A DNA stretch of 64,000 nt from positions 186,244,936 through 186,308,935 of the forward strand of contig CM077676.1 in NCBI GenBank assembly GCA_039707655.1, given 5' to 3'. The stretch is from Elymus sibiricus (lineage: Eukaryota > Streptophyta > Magnoliopsida > Poales > Poaceae). The translations under genes were made by a program, and so were the position numbers. The notes beneath the pieces are model-generated. The model was not told the origin of the DNA and made no database searches. It saw only the letters and a list, made by a program, of their open reading frames with translations. Each line of letters begins with the position of its first letter. Within the stretch, counting starts at the first letter, position 1. This document shows positions 46,184-57,647 of the stretch, piece after piece.

Positions 46184-46703
46184 CTCGGGCCAATCCCATG
46201 CGCCGGCAAGCCTGACGGCTGCGTACGGGGCCGGGACGGACGGATCTAGGTAGTAGGGGCGGTGGAGACCGCTGGCGGCGTGTCGGTGGAGACGGGCGGC
46301 GTCGTCGCCCGTGGTGGCCGGATCCACTGCTGGGGGCCGAGGCGGCCAGATGGATGCGTTGGTTGGGGTGGCCGCGGCTGCCAGATGGGCGCATCGGGTG
46401 CAGAAGGTGGATAGGAGAGGGACGGTGCTGTTAGGGGCACGGTGGCACGGGTAGAAGGTGGTCTGGGGCGGCGGGATGTGGGAGGAAGGAGGTATGGCAG
46501 GGGGCAGGGGCGCCGCAAAGGATGGGGATCATGTGGGGAGGAAGAAGGTGGGAGGGAGTGGGGACGAGGGGTAGGTGGTGGGTAGCGGGTTTCTTTTGGC
46601 TTGCTCGCTGTTCGGTTCGGGGCATGGTGGCAGTGCGTTTATGTTGGCAGAATAAGGTGGTTTGTTGTTAGAATAAGGTCTTAAGGGTGTTGGTAGAATA
46701 GAC
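46184..46703. other. H right arm
   Basis: GC-rich sequence follows F's second GGGGT duplication, then the right end of H with TATTCTGCC-like motifs near 46647, 46672 and 46695. No gene is supported. Confidence 0.5.
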
Positions 46704-46975
46704 CCACCGTATATATCGCCTGAGTTATATACATTGTATCCCCTTCCCACCATGTGTGGTTCCGGCTTGGTCGTCTTTCGGAGGAAAAAGGAGAAAGGAA
46801 AAGAAAAAGGCAAGGAATAGAAAAGAAAAAATGAAAAGAAAAAGAAAAAGGAGAAAGGAAAAAGAAAATGAAAAGAAAAATGAAAGGAATAGAAAAGAAA
46901 GAATGAAAAGAAAAATAAAAAGGATAAAGGGAAAATAAAATGAAAAGAAAACTTAAAAGAAATAATAAAAACATT
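46704..46975 (+). repeat. Homopurine tract in CACTA sequence
   Basis: After H, about 70 bases of mixed sequence lead into a nearly pure A/G stretch (about 46785-46970) built from AAAAGAAAAAGG-like units. Lysine-rich open frames here are by-products of the composition. Confidence 0.75.
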
Positions 46976-47130
46976 ACCAGTAGCGGGGGGAAGGTAACTG
47001 CGCTATAGCTAACTTAGCAATAGCGTGGGTTGTGTAAACCAGCGCTACAGCTACTTAGGATAGCAGTAGCGCGGCTTTCAGTACCCGCGCTATAGCTAAC
47101 TTAGCTATAGCGCGGGTCTAGGACCCTCGC
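46976..47130 (+). repeat. Second block of CACTA subterminal-type repeats
   Basis: AGTAGCGCGG and its complement, or AGCTATAGCGCGG-like variants, recur about eight times in both orientations, as at 17860-18220. No CACTA terminus precedes the block. It is either the truncated 5' end of a second CACTA or an internal duplicate ahead of the second gene. Confidence 0.65.
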
Positions 47131-48384
47131 TACTGCTATTTTGACTTAACTCCCGCGCCTTTCTCCCCCAATTCCCCATTCGTCCCAAACCTCTCCCCTC
47201 TCCTTCGACGCCGCACGCCCTCCGTCGCCCTCCGCGCGCCCTCCCTCGCCGGCCCCGTCCGTCACCCGCCGCCCGCCCTCCTTCGCCCTCCAGTGCCCTC
47301 CGCGCGCCCTCCATCTCCGGCTCCGTCCGTCGCCCTCCGTGCGCCCTCCGTCGCCGTCCACGTCGTCGGCGCCCCCTCCTCCACCCGCGCCCGTCTCACC
47401 CGACCTCCACCTCACCGCCGTCGTCTCCTTCGACCCCCTGTAAGTCCCCCGCCCCTCCTTCTCTCTCCTCTCCTCTCTGTCTGTCTCCGTGGAGCTTCTA
47501 GGGTTAGGGTTCTAGGAATATATACTTTAGCTTTTAGATGTTGTGATGAATTGCATAATTTGTCTAAAAAATTCAGTTGAGACAAATGTCAAAAAAATTC
47601 AGCAATCAAACTCTAAGTTATGAACCCTAGGTAGCTATTTTGTTTAACCCTAGGTAGCCTTTTTATTTAAGTTAACTAAATTCCATTAAAGTATGAACCC
47701 TAGGTAGCTATTTTGTTTAAGTTAAAGCAATTGTTGCTATTTAAACAAAAAACAGAAATGATTTTATTTAAAAAACTTAGTTAAAGGAATTGTTGCTATT
47801 TAAAGAAAAAACAGAATTGTTTTTATTTAAAAAAACTTAGTTAAAGCAATTGTTGCCATTTAAATAAAAAAGAATTGTTTTTATTTGCAGTAAATGAATC
47901 CAGTAGTCTAAATGGTAGTGCTGCTGCCCTACTTTAGATGCATTTGGTACTGTGAATGTATGAATTTAGTTAAATTAATTTTCTGGAATTTGTGGAAGCT
48001 ATATCTTGGCTTATATATTTATTTAAATTCAAAGAAGATGGAGGCCAGTGAGAGCTTGATCATTTTCTGGAATTTGTGAAAGCTATATCTTGGCTTATAT
48101 TGTTTGCAGGGATCTGAGTGGCCTATGTTTTGCCAGAATGTTGATTCATTTCTGTTCCGGCAAATTTCAGGCGCTTGATATGTCCACTTTTTAGCAAAGG
48201 TCATGCCAAAATTTCCCGTGAATTTTGACATGACTTGTGCTAGAAAGTATGACATATCGAGTGCCCGGGATTTGCCGGGACGGGAATGAAACGGCATTCC
48301 GGCAAACCATAGGCCTTTTTTTTATGTCATTATTCATTTTATTATAGTTTGAGAATTAAACGAGCAGACTTAATCGTAGGAAAC
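47131..48384 (+). other. Leader of the second CACTA gene
   Basis: A C-rich stretch (47150-47470, many GCCCTCCGTCGCC-like units) is followed by AT-rich sequence with three diverged repeats of TTAAAGCAATTGTTGCTATTT (about 47720-47880). A block at 48105-48240 is similar to 18660-18790. It ends at the ATG at 48385. Confidence 0.65.
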
Positions 48385-50427
48385 ATGTCGAATAACGACG
48401 AAGCTGGGGCTTCTGCCCACACTGATGAGGCCTTACAGTATGATCACGATTACCTTGACTTTTTGTCTAGTCAGCAAACACAAGGTTTGCAGGGCCCCCT
48501 TGTCATAGCGGACGGTGGTACTGCCGCGGATGCCGACACCGAGACCGGCACCGGCACCGATGGCACCAACACCGGCGACGCCGAGACCGGCGCGGATTGT
48601 ACCGGCACCGAAGCCGCTAACGAAGCGAAGAAGAAGTCGAGGACATGACGCCCAAACAAGCTCGGCACCGGAAGACTGCTGGTCACAGAGGTGCACCCCG
48701 GCAAATTCGAGCCAACAGAGCTGGAGGAACCTCGCAAGTGCTACGGCAACCAAGTCGGATGCATCCTATGGGAAACCGTGAGCATCAACGACTCGGACTT
48801 AAGGAGTAAACCCAATATGGAGCACTTCCTCCTAACGAAGCTGCACAACAGATTCCAGTTCCCCGGCCGGAATGACAAAAAACTTCCGTGGGAAGATCCT
48901 GCCATGGTCAAGATAAACAACGCTACCATGGGCAAGTTCAGCAACGCGTTGGCCGCCTGGAAAGCCAGGGTGAAATGAGCGATTGATAAAAAAGAACCCT
49001 ACTCCAAGATTTGGGCAGACAATCCGACACTTTCGGAAGAGGAGTTTGAAAAATTCAATGAGGCTTGCGCTATTGAAGAAGCCAAGCGTAAGTCCGAGAA
49101 ATTCAAGGGGATGCAGGAAAAGAACACGGGGAACCACCGCCTCGGAAGCCGTGGTTACATTGGAAAGAGGCCCATATGGGATAAGGAGGATGTGGAACAT
49201 GAAGCCGCGGGGATCCCAGACCCCTTTGCAGAGTTCACCGACCAGCAGGAGCGTGACTTCATCAGGGCCCGGTACAAGTGGGACAAGGAGAAAAAGGTAC
49301 ACGGACACGCCCATGAGGAAATTGATTAGAATACTGGTAATTATTATTTTTCCACCTTATATTAGCTTCTGATCAAGTCGACTACACATTGTAGTAACAT
49401 TTGTAAACGGTTCATGTTTCTTTTGCAGAAAGAGCAACACAAGCTTGCGGCCGAAAGCGACTCGTCGTCTCAGTCGTCGGCGAGGCCCAAGTGGGACACC
49501 CCTCTCAACCGGGCCTTGAACATACTGAAGGGACTCCCTTTGGGCAATCGGCCGCAGTATGGACATGTACACGGTGCCAGAGATGGCGCCACGTGGAAGT
49601 TCTACTACCATGAGGACCCGGAGGCCAAAAGGCATAGAAGGAAGTTTAGTTAGGTGAACATCGACGAGAAGGTGATGCTTGCGGTCGAGAAAAATGCAGC
49701 TGAGACCGCAGAAGCGACCAGAGATGAGATGGTCCAGCAGGCAGTCAGTGCAGCTTTAGCTACCTGCAGAAGTGATTTCGTAGCTTCGGTTAATACCTTG
49801 ATTTCGGCTGTTATCGACTGGATGAGGCAAAATCCAGGTAAAATGGCAGTGGATTATCCTCGTCCCAGCTTCGTCAGGAGCAACTCGGTAAACATCGCAC
49901 CAACGCCTGCTCTCGTAACCGCACCTGCTCCCGCACCCGCACCTGCTCCATCAGCCGCTCATAGCAGCCCGTCCTCTGTCTCTGGCGTGCTAGTCGGGGC
50001 TTCGACTTTGGCTGAGCTCGACGCCCTCACGGTAATTACGCGTCACACCAACATATATATAATCTTCCTTTTCCATTGCCTTTCGGATGTCTGACACCGC
50101 AGACATGTCTTTGCAGGCCGACGAAACCCCGTGCACCGTACTGTACATGATCAACTGCCAGAAGGTGGATGTGGGAAAGGCAATGATATAGAAGCCCAAG
50201 GAACGGTCGTTCCACGGCTAGTCGATGCCTGTTGACACCTTCAGGGTTTCCTTGGCAAGTGTCAAAGCGGGCCACGAGGATTTGGCTCCTCTGGTATGAC
50301 TTGGGGGAGAGGACGATGAGACCCCGATGCGGCTTGGAGAATGCAAGGGTTGGATGCTGCTGTGGCCGAAGAGTCTTCTTCATGTCGAGCCGGCCGGGAG
50401 CACACCAACGACAACACATCACCAAGG
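48385..50427 (+). pseudogene. Second CACTA gene (TNPA/Transposase_24-like), interrupted
   Basis: It starts MSNNDEAGASAHTDEAL. A Thr/Gly/Asp-rich repeat follows, then a domain I recognise from plant Ptta/En/Spm Transposase_24 proteins (WEDPAMVKINNATMGKFSN, GSRGYIGKRPIW). Introns fit at 49337-49428 and 50032-50116 with GT...AG borders. Later parts are GATWKFYYHEDPEAK, an Ala/Pro run and DETPCTVLYMINCQKVDVGKA. Stops at about 48646, 48976, 49327, 49651, 50188 and 50219 break it. At about 50428 another GTATGA donor starts an intron into which G inserted. Such proteins bind CACTA subterminal repeats and assist TNPD. Confidence 0.8.
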
Positions 50428-50436
50428 TATGAACAC

Positions 50437-51973
50437 TGCTACTTGTAAACTGCGTTCGGATTTCCCCGAAGAGGACAGGATGATGTAGTATAGTAGAGAT
50501 AAGTATTTCCCTTAGTTAAGAACCAAGGTTATCAATCCAGTAGGAGAACCACACAGAATCTCGTTAGCAGCACCTACACACACAAAAGCAAACACTTGCA
50601 CCCAACGCAAATAAGAGGGTTGTCAATCCTCTTAGCGGTTATTTGCAAGGATTAATTCTGATAGTGATAGAAAGAAAAGTAAATTGCAAAACAAAATAAA
50701 AGTAAATAAATTGCAGCAAGGTATTTTTGGATTTTAATATATGATAAAGGCATATCCGGGGGCCATAGTTTTTACTAGAGGCTTCTCTCTCGAACACAAA
50801 GCATACGGTGGGTAAACAAATTACTATTGGGCAATTGATAGAAAAGCAAATAATTATGACGGATTCATGGCAATTATCATGTATATAGGCATCATGTCCG
50901 AGACAAGTAGACTGACTCCTGCCTGCATCTACTACTATTACTCCACCCATCGACCGCTATCCAGCATGCATCTAGGGTATTAAGTATAAAACAGAGTAAC
51001 GCCTTAAGCAAGATGACATGATGTAGACAAAGTAAACTCAAGCAATATGATTAAACCCCATCTTTTTATCCTTAATGGCAACAATACAAATAAGTGTCAT
51101 GTCCCTTTCCGTCACTGGGATTGAGCACCGCAAGATTGAACCCATCACAAAGCACCTCTCCCATTGCAAGATAAATCAATCTAGTTGGCCAAACCAAATG
51201 GATAGATCGTAGATACAAAGCTATAACAATCATGCATAAAAGTGTTCAGAGAAGACTCAAATATTTCTCATGAATAATTTGATCATAAACTCACAATTCA
51301 TCGGATCCCAACAAACACACCGCAAAAGAAGATTACATCGGATAGAACTCCAAGAACATCGAGGAGAACATGGTATTGAAGATCAAAGAGAGAGAAGAAG
51401 CCATCTAGATACTAGCTATGGACCCGTAGGTCTATGGTAAACTACTCACACATCATCGGAAGGGCAGCAAGGTTGATGAAGAAGCCCTCCGTGATCGATT
51501 CCCCCTCCGGCAGAGTACCGGAAAAGGCCTCCAGATGGGATCGCGGAAGAATAGAGGCTTGCGGTGGCGGAAATGTTTTCTCTTCTGTCTTTTTGGTATA
51601 CGGGGAATATTTTGGAATTTATAGCGCTGGAATTAGGTCAAGAGGTGCCACGAGGGGCCCACAAGCCTGGGGTGCGCTCCTACCCCCCTGGGCGCGCCCC
51701 CTGGACTTGTCGCTTCCTCGTGGCTCCTCTGGTCTTCTCCCGAAGCTTCCAGGGTCTCTTCTGGTGCAGAAAAAATTAATCCAAAGTTTTTTCATCTGTT
51801 TGATAATGATTTTCTGAAAAGGCAAAAACAGGCAAAAAACAGCAACTGGGATTGGGCACTAGGTTAATAGGTTAGTCCCAAAAAATGATATATAATGGCA
51901 TATAAAACATCCAAGATTGATACTATAATAGCATGGAACAATCAAAAATTATAGATACGTTGGAGATGTATCA
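50437..51973 (-). repeat. G 3' LTR
   Basis: This 1537 bp LTR reads on the plus strand from TGCTACTTGTAAACTGCG to GGAGATGTATCA and is collinear with the C2 LTRs in reverse. Directly after it, GCATCCCCAAGCTTAA is the complement of the polypurine tract. The GC-rich inverted-repeat block is at about 51640-51720. Confidence 0.93.
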
Positions 51974-52868
51974 AGCATCCCCAAGCTTAATTCATGCTCG
52001 TCCTCGAGTAGGTAAATGATAAAAACAGAATTTTTGATGTGGAATGCTACCTAACAGGTTTCATCATGTAATCTCTTTACGGTATGAATATTAAGATCCG
52101 AGTGATTCAAAGCAGTAGTTTATAATTTGATATAAAACATCAATACTTAGGCATATTAACAAACAATCATGCCTTTCAAAATAAAAATGCTAAAGAAAGT
52201 TATCCCTACAAAATCATATAAGCCTGTCATGCTCCATCTTCTTAACACAAAGTATTTATCATGCACTACCCCGATGACAAGCCAATCAATTGGTTCATAC
52301 TTTTTAACACGCTTCAACTTTTTCAACCCCCACGCAATACATGAGCGCAAACCATGGATATAGCACTATGGGTGGAATAGAATGTGGTGGTAGAGATTAA
52401 TAAGGGGAAGTCAAAAAGAAGAAGATAGTCTCACATCAACGCGGCTAATCAACGGGCTATGGAGATGCCCATCAATTGATGTCAATGCGAGGAGTAGGGA
52501 TTGCCATGTAACGGATGCACTAAGAGCTATAAGTGTATGAAAGCTCAACATGAAAACTAAGTGGGTGTGCATCCAACTTGCTTGCTCATGAAGACCTCGG
52601 GCATTTGAGGAAGCCCATCATCGGAATATACAAGCCAAGTTCTATAATGAAAAATTCTCACTAGTATATGAAAGTGACAAATTAGGAGACTCTCTATATG
52701 AAAAACAGGGTGCTACTTTGAAGCATAAGTATGGAAAAAGATAGTAACACTGCCCCTTCTCTCTTTTTCTCTCATTTTTTTATTTCTCTCATTTTTTTCT
52801 TTTTTTTCGTTGGCTCTTTTTGGCCTCTCTTTTTTTCTTTATTTATTTATTTCCTCACCAGGACAATG
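51974..52868 (-). other. G 3' untranslated region, part 1
   Basis: About 0.9 kb matching the end of C2's 3' region in reverse. A T-rich stretch (52750-52860) precedes the small CACTA. ATG at 52866-52868 is its target duplication. No gene is seen. Confidence 0.75.
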
Positions 52869-54337
52869 CACTACTGGAATCAGCAACTTTGCCGTCCGCC
52901 ATGGCTGACGGCAAAGGCATGCATTGCGGACGGCAAAGGTCTTTGCCGTCAGCCAGCAGACGGCAACACATCTGGCTGAACAAGCTCCGGTAAAGGCCAC
53001 TTTGCCGTCTGCTGGCCGACGGCAAAGATGCAAAGGTCTTTGCCGTCCAGCAGACGGCAAAGGGGTTAGCCCCGTTAGGAGGCTAACGGTGGGCCCTACA
53101 TAGCTTTGCCGTCAGCCTCGTACACAACAGACGGCAAAGATTGTGCTAAACATTAAAAAAAAGCATTCGTCTAGCGGCGTGTCCGACGTCCAGCGAGCGG
53201 CGTGTCCGGTGTCAGGCCAGCAGCGTGTCCAACATCCTTTAAGCAGCGTGTCCGGCGTCCTTTGAGCAGTGTGGCCTGAGTAGTAGCGGACGGCGGTGGC
53301 CATGGCCGGAATAGCAGCAGACGACGGCGGCCATGGCCGAAGCAGCAACAGACGACGACATCCATGGCCAGGCTCTGGCGGGCTGCGCACGGACACGGGC
53401 GGCGCGCAAACGCGGGCGGGCTCCGGAGGGCGGCTGCTGCTTCGGTGGTCGCCGGAGTTGCCAACTCCCGTAGATCTGGCGCTCGGGGCAGAGACGAGGA
53501 CAACGAGTGGCGCCGGCGGTGTAGTCCGGCGAGGTGTGTAGAGGAGGAGGCCGGGGAGGCTCGCCCGTGGTGAGGTGCGCAGAGGAGGGGGCGGGGAGGC
53601 TCGCCCGCGGCGAGGTCCGGCAAGGGGTGTAGAAGAGGATGTCTGGGAGGCTAGGCCACGGTCGGATCCGGCGATGGGCGGCGACGGCGGAGCCGGCGAG
53701 GGGCGGAGAGGCGGCACCCGACGAGGAGCGGAGACGGAGCCGCTGGGGAAGTTCGGCAGCGGCTGCTGCGCTTCTACGCTCCGACAGAGAGGAGAGAAAG
53801 AGATCGAGAGGATGGGGACGTGCATGTGGGAGAGAGAGTGGTGGGGTCGGGCGTGGGAGGGAGAGAGAGTGGTGGGGTCGGGCATGGGAGAGAGAGGATG
53901 GTCGGTGTGGGAGATCGTGATGTGTGGAACGGATCATGCCATGTCATCGATCCGTGGGATCAATCCGCGAGGTGTGTTTTTTCTTTGCCGTCCGCAATTT
54001 TTCTACAGACGGCAAAGTGAGCACTTTGCCGTCTGCTTTTCTTTGCCGTCTGCCTGTTGGCTCTTTGCCGTCAGCTAGCGGTCGGCAAAGAGGTGGGGTG
54101 GGCCGTTGGCCTCCACCGGACCCCACCCACCCTCTTTGCCGTCTGCTGACGGACGGCAAAGTTTCTTTGCCGTCCGCTAGCAGACGGCAAAGAGGTGGCT
54201 GATGGCAAAGAGCTTCTTTGCCGTCAGCTAGTTCTTTGCCGTCGGTTTTCTAGAAACGGATGGCAAAGAGCTTATTTGCCGTCCGCCAGCTGACGGCAAA
54301 GAACTAGCTGACTGAAAATTTGCTGATTCCAGTAGTG
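52869..54337. mobile_element. Small non-autonomous CACTA element
   Basis: This 1469 bp element has perfect inverted ends (CACTACTGGAATCAGCAA and its complement) and a 3 bp duplication ATG (52866-52868 and 54338-54340). Many copies of TTTGCCGTC and GACGGCAAA lie close to each other in opposite orientation near both ends (52885-53135 and 53985-54305), able to form hairpins. The GC-rich middle (53160-53960) holds no transposase; its overlapping Pro/Arg-rich frames are not credible genes. Confidence 0.95.
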
Positions 54338-54340
54338 ATG

Positions 54341-55836
54341 CTCTAATAATGATGATCATTATACTTCTATTTACTTACAACTCAAAAAATTACAACTCGA
54401 AACTAGAAAAAATATGACTCTATATGAATGCCTCTGGCGGTGTACCAGGATGTGCAATGATACTAGAGTAACATGAATAAAAAATGATGAACAGTGGCTG
54501 AGCCACAAATACTATGTCAGCTATGTGATCATGCAAAGCAATATGACAATGATGATGTGTGTCATAAAAACGGAACGGTGGAAGTTGCATGGCAATATAT
54601 CTCGGAATGGCTATGGAAATGCCATAATAGGTAGGTATGGTGGCTGTTTTGAGGAAGATATAAGGAGGCTTATGTATGATAGAGCGTATCATATCACGGG
54701 GTTTGGATGCACCGGCGAAATTTGCACCAACTATCGATGTGAGAAAGGGCAATGCACGGTACCGAAGAGGCTAGCAAATTGCGGAAAGGTGAGAGTGCGT
54801 ATAATCCATGGACTCACATTAGTCATAAAGAACTCATATACTTATTGCAAAATTTTATTAGCCCTCGAAGCAAAGTACTACTACGCATGCCCCTAGGGGA
54901 ATAGATTGGTAGGAAAAGACCATCGATCGTCCCCGACCGCCACTCATAAGGTAGACAATCAAGAATAAATCATGCTCCAACTTCTTAGCATAATGATAGA
55001 TCATACGCGCATGCTTCGGGAATCACAAACCTTAACACCAATATTCTTACTAAACCACAATTATCTACTAGCACCTCCCACATATTACCATCTTAATATA
55101 GCAAAACTATTGCAAGGAATCAAAGTTATCATATTCAGTGTTCTACATGAAAGTTTTTATTATATCCCTCTTGAATACCTATCATATTAGGACCAGATTC
55201 ATAACCCGTGCATATTACCATTGCTAGTTATTAGACTCTCAAAAAGATATAAGTGAAGCACGAGAGTGCAACTATTTCTTTAAAATATAACCACCGCCGT
55301 GCTCTAAAAGATATAAGTGAAGCACTAGAGCAACTGCCTAGCTCAAAAGATATAAGTGAAGCACATATAGTATTCTAACAAATCACGAATAATGTGTGTC
55401 CCTCTCAAAAAGGTGTGTTCAGCAAAGATGATTGTGACAAACTAAAAATCAAACAAATTATAGCACAAGACGCTCCAAGTAAAACACATATCATGTGATG
55501 AATAAAAATATAGCTCCAAGTGAGTTACTGATAGATTGTAGATGAAAGAGGGGATGCCATCCGGGGCATCCCCAAGCTTAGACGCTTGAGTCTTCCTTGA
55601 ATATTACCTTGGGGTGCCTTGGGCATCCCCAAGCTTAGGCTCTTGCCGCTCCTTATTCCTTTATCCATCGTAGTCTCACCCAAAACTTGAAAACTTCGGC
55701 ACACAAAACTCAACAGAAACCTCATGAGATCCGTTAGTATAACAAACAAATCTTAAACTTTAGGTACTGTTGTAAATTGATTCATATTTAATATTGGCAT
55801 AATTCTACTGTACTCCAACTTCTCCATGACTCATAC
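54341..55836 (-). other. G 3' untranslated region, part 2
   Basis: About 1.5 kb collinear in reverse with C2 13900-15150. It includes the TTCACTTATATCTTTTGAG-like repeats (55230-55370) and two polypurine-like CTTGGGGATGCC blocks (55555-55640). CATAC at 55832-55836 is the duplication of the solo LTR. Confidence 0.75.
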
Positions 55837-57188
55837 TGTAGGATCGAAAGTATGTCTAGAGGGGGGGTGATTAGACTACTTGACCAAATAAAACCTAACC
55901 TTTTCCCAATTTTAGTTGTGGGCAGATTTTAGCAATTATGACAAGTCAAGCATCACCCTACACATGCAATTCTAAGAGTATAGCAGCGGAAAGTAAGCAA
56001 TTGCATATGTATGTAAAGGAGGGGATCGGAGATTTCAAACGCAATGAAGACACGGTGGTTTTTGGCGTGGTTCCGATAGGTGGTGCTATCGTACGTCCAT
56101 GTTGATGGAGACTTCAACCCACGAAGGGTAACGGCTGCGCGAGTCCACGGAGGGCTCCACCCACGAAGGGTCCACGAAGAAGCAACCTTGTCTATTCCAC
56201 CATGGCTTACGCCACGAAGGACTAGCCTCACTCGGGGTAGATCTTCACGAAGTATGCAATCTCCTTGCCCTTACAAACTCCTTGTTTCAACTCCACATCA
56301 TGTCGGAGGCTCCCAAGTGACACCTAACCAATCTAGGAGACACCACTCTCCAAAAGGTAATAGACGGTGTGTTGTTGATGAACTCCTTGCTCTTGTGCTT
56401 CAAATGATAGTCTTCCCAACACTCAAACAACTCCTCATAGATTTGGCTATGGTGGAAGAAGGATTTGAGTGGAAAGCAACTTGGGAAAGGCTAGAGATCA
56501 AGGTTCAAATGGTAGGAATGGAATAACTTGATCTCAACACATCAGTAGGTGGTTCTCTCTCAGAAAATGTATGGTGGAAGTGTAGGCACGTTCTGATGGC
56601 TCTCCTTACTGAGAAGGAACTGGTGGAGGGGTATATATAGCCTCCACACAAAATCCAACCGTTACACACTTTTGACCCAACTCGGTGGCACCGATTCAGA
56701 AGACTCGGTGGCACCGAACTGTGTAAAAGATATGAACTTTAGGAATCTCGGTGGGACCGATAGGAACAACTCGGATGGACCGAAGTGCAATGGCTAGGGC
56801 AAACCTCATCTCGGTGGCACCGATTGCATCAACTCGGCCAAGTTGGAATGTAGGTTTTGGACATATTTGGGTAGAGAGAGTGGTTGAGGGTTTAGGAGTA
56901 CTGTCACTAAGCACTTGAGCAAAAAGACCATTAAGCAACACCTCATCCCCTTTTAATAGTATTGGATTTCCTATGGACTCAATGTGATCTTGGATCACTA
57001 AACCAAAAATGTAGAGTCTTGATCTTTTGCCAATCCTTGTCCTTAGCATTTTGAGGGGTCCACATCTCTAGTCCATGCCATGCCAATCATTGAACATCCT
57101 GAAATCTTTAACTTGAATGGACATTAGTTCAATGAGATATATGTTGTTATGAATTACCAAAACCACCAAGGGAGCAAATGTGCTTTCA
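55837..57188. mobile_element. Solo LTR of an unassigned LTR retrotransposon
   Basis: A 1352 bp insert with TGTAGGATCGAAAG at one end and GTGCTTTCA at the other is flanked by a perfect CATAC duplication (55832-55836 and 57189-57193). The uninterrupted site is preserved in C2, which proves the insertion. TG...CA ends, the size, a TATATATA box (about 56632) and the lack of any coding region fit a solo LTR formed by LTR-LTR recombination. I recognise the sequence as a common Triticeae repeat. About six copies of a palindromic CTCGGTGGCACCGA-like motif lie at 56675-56850. Confidence 0.85.
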
Positions 57189-57193
57189 CATAC

Positions 57194-57647
57194 CCCCCGA
57201 GACGATCCATAGATTCATCAAAATAAGCAAACTATGCAACAAAAACAGAATCTGTCTAAAACAGAAAAGTCTGTAAAGATCTGAATTAAAGTCATACTTA
57301 TGTAACTCTCAAAATCATGAGAAATTAGGACAACATGGGAAATTCATATATAAATAATGTGTAAAAAATTTAGAAGGTTCTGATGCTCCAGAAGAAAATA
57401 AAAATTCTAGCACTGGACATGAAAGTTTCTGTTTTCAAACAGCATCAATTATACTATCTTCCAAATCAACCCAAAGGCATTACTTGGCACAAACACTAAT
57501 TAAAAGATAAAAACACAATCATAACAGAGGCTACAATTGTGTAAACACACAAGAATAGAAAGTAAAACAAAAAATTATTTTATTCATTAGGTTGCCTCCC
57601 AACAAGCGATATTGTTTTATGCCCCTAGCTAGGCATAATGCATAGTT
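57194..57647 (-). other. G 3' untranslated region, part 3
   Basis: About 450 bp following the gag-protease stop, collinear in reverse with C2 13453-13910, including the GTTGGGAGACAACC-like block near 57590. No gene is seen. Confidence 0.7.

Larger units (their letters stand above)
31615..46703. mobile_element. H: candidate TIR transposon of unknown family, split by F
   Basis: The left end reads GTCTATTCTGCCAA (31615). The right end, reverse complemented, reads GTCTATTCTACCAA (46703 inward). Both are followed inside by further copies of TTATTCTGCC. Without F and its duplication the element is about 2.57 kb. It holds a degenerate repeat (31800-32440), a GTGAAC-rich stretch (32440-33170) and GC-rich arms. 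No transposase is seen, so it would be non-autonomous. No clean target duplication is visible (AACCC before, CCACC after), so the superfamily is undecided. CACTA sequence resumes after it. Confidence 0.45.
17840..50436 (+). mobile_element. CACTA (En/Spm) transposon, broken up by insertions, 3' end lost
   Basis: It begins with the CACTA terminus CACTACTAGGGAAAACC at 17840, preceded by ACC as a possible 3 bp duplication. Subterminal copies of GTAGCGCGG follow, then the TNPD-type transposase (18829 onward, resumed at 28564-31527) and a second CACTA gene (48385-50427). D, H (with F inside) and G are inserted in it. No 3' terminus (CAGTAGTG) is seen before G, and E follows G, so the end was probably removed by the deletion at 60334/60335. 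The part from 46976 repeats the style of the 5' end and could be a second, truncated CACTA. Confidence 0.85.

Noticed and set aside
46756..46938. Lysine-rich 60-codon frame
   Set aside because: It is a translation of the homopurine tract and has no independent support.
47105..47580. Arg/Gly- and Pro-rich frames near 47.1-47.6 kb
   Set aside because: They come from C-rich repeat units in the CACTA leader; no domain or splice evidence.
52885..53135. CRISPR-like array of spaced short repeats
   Set aside because: Repeats are inverted pairs of CACTA subterminal motifs with irregular spacing in a plant genome.
53112..54078. Open frames on both strands in the small CACTA
   Set aside because: Low-complexity Pro/Arg/Gly products from GC-rich DNA; frames overlap on both strands and have no known domain.
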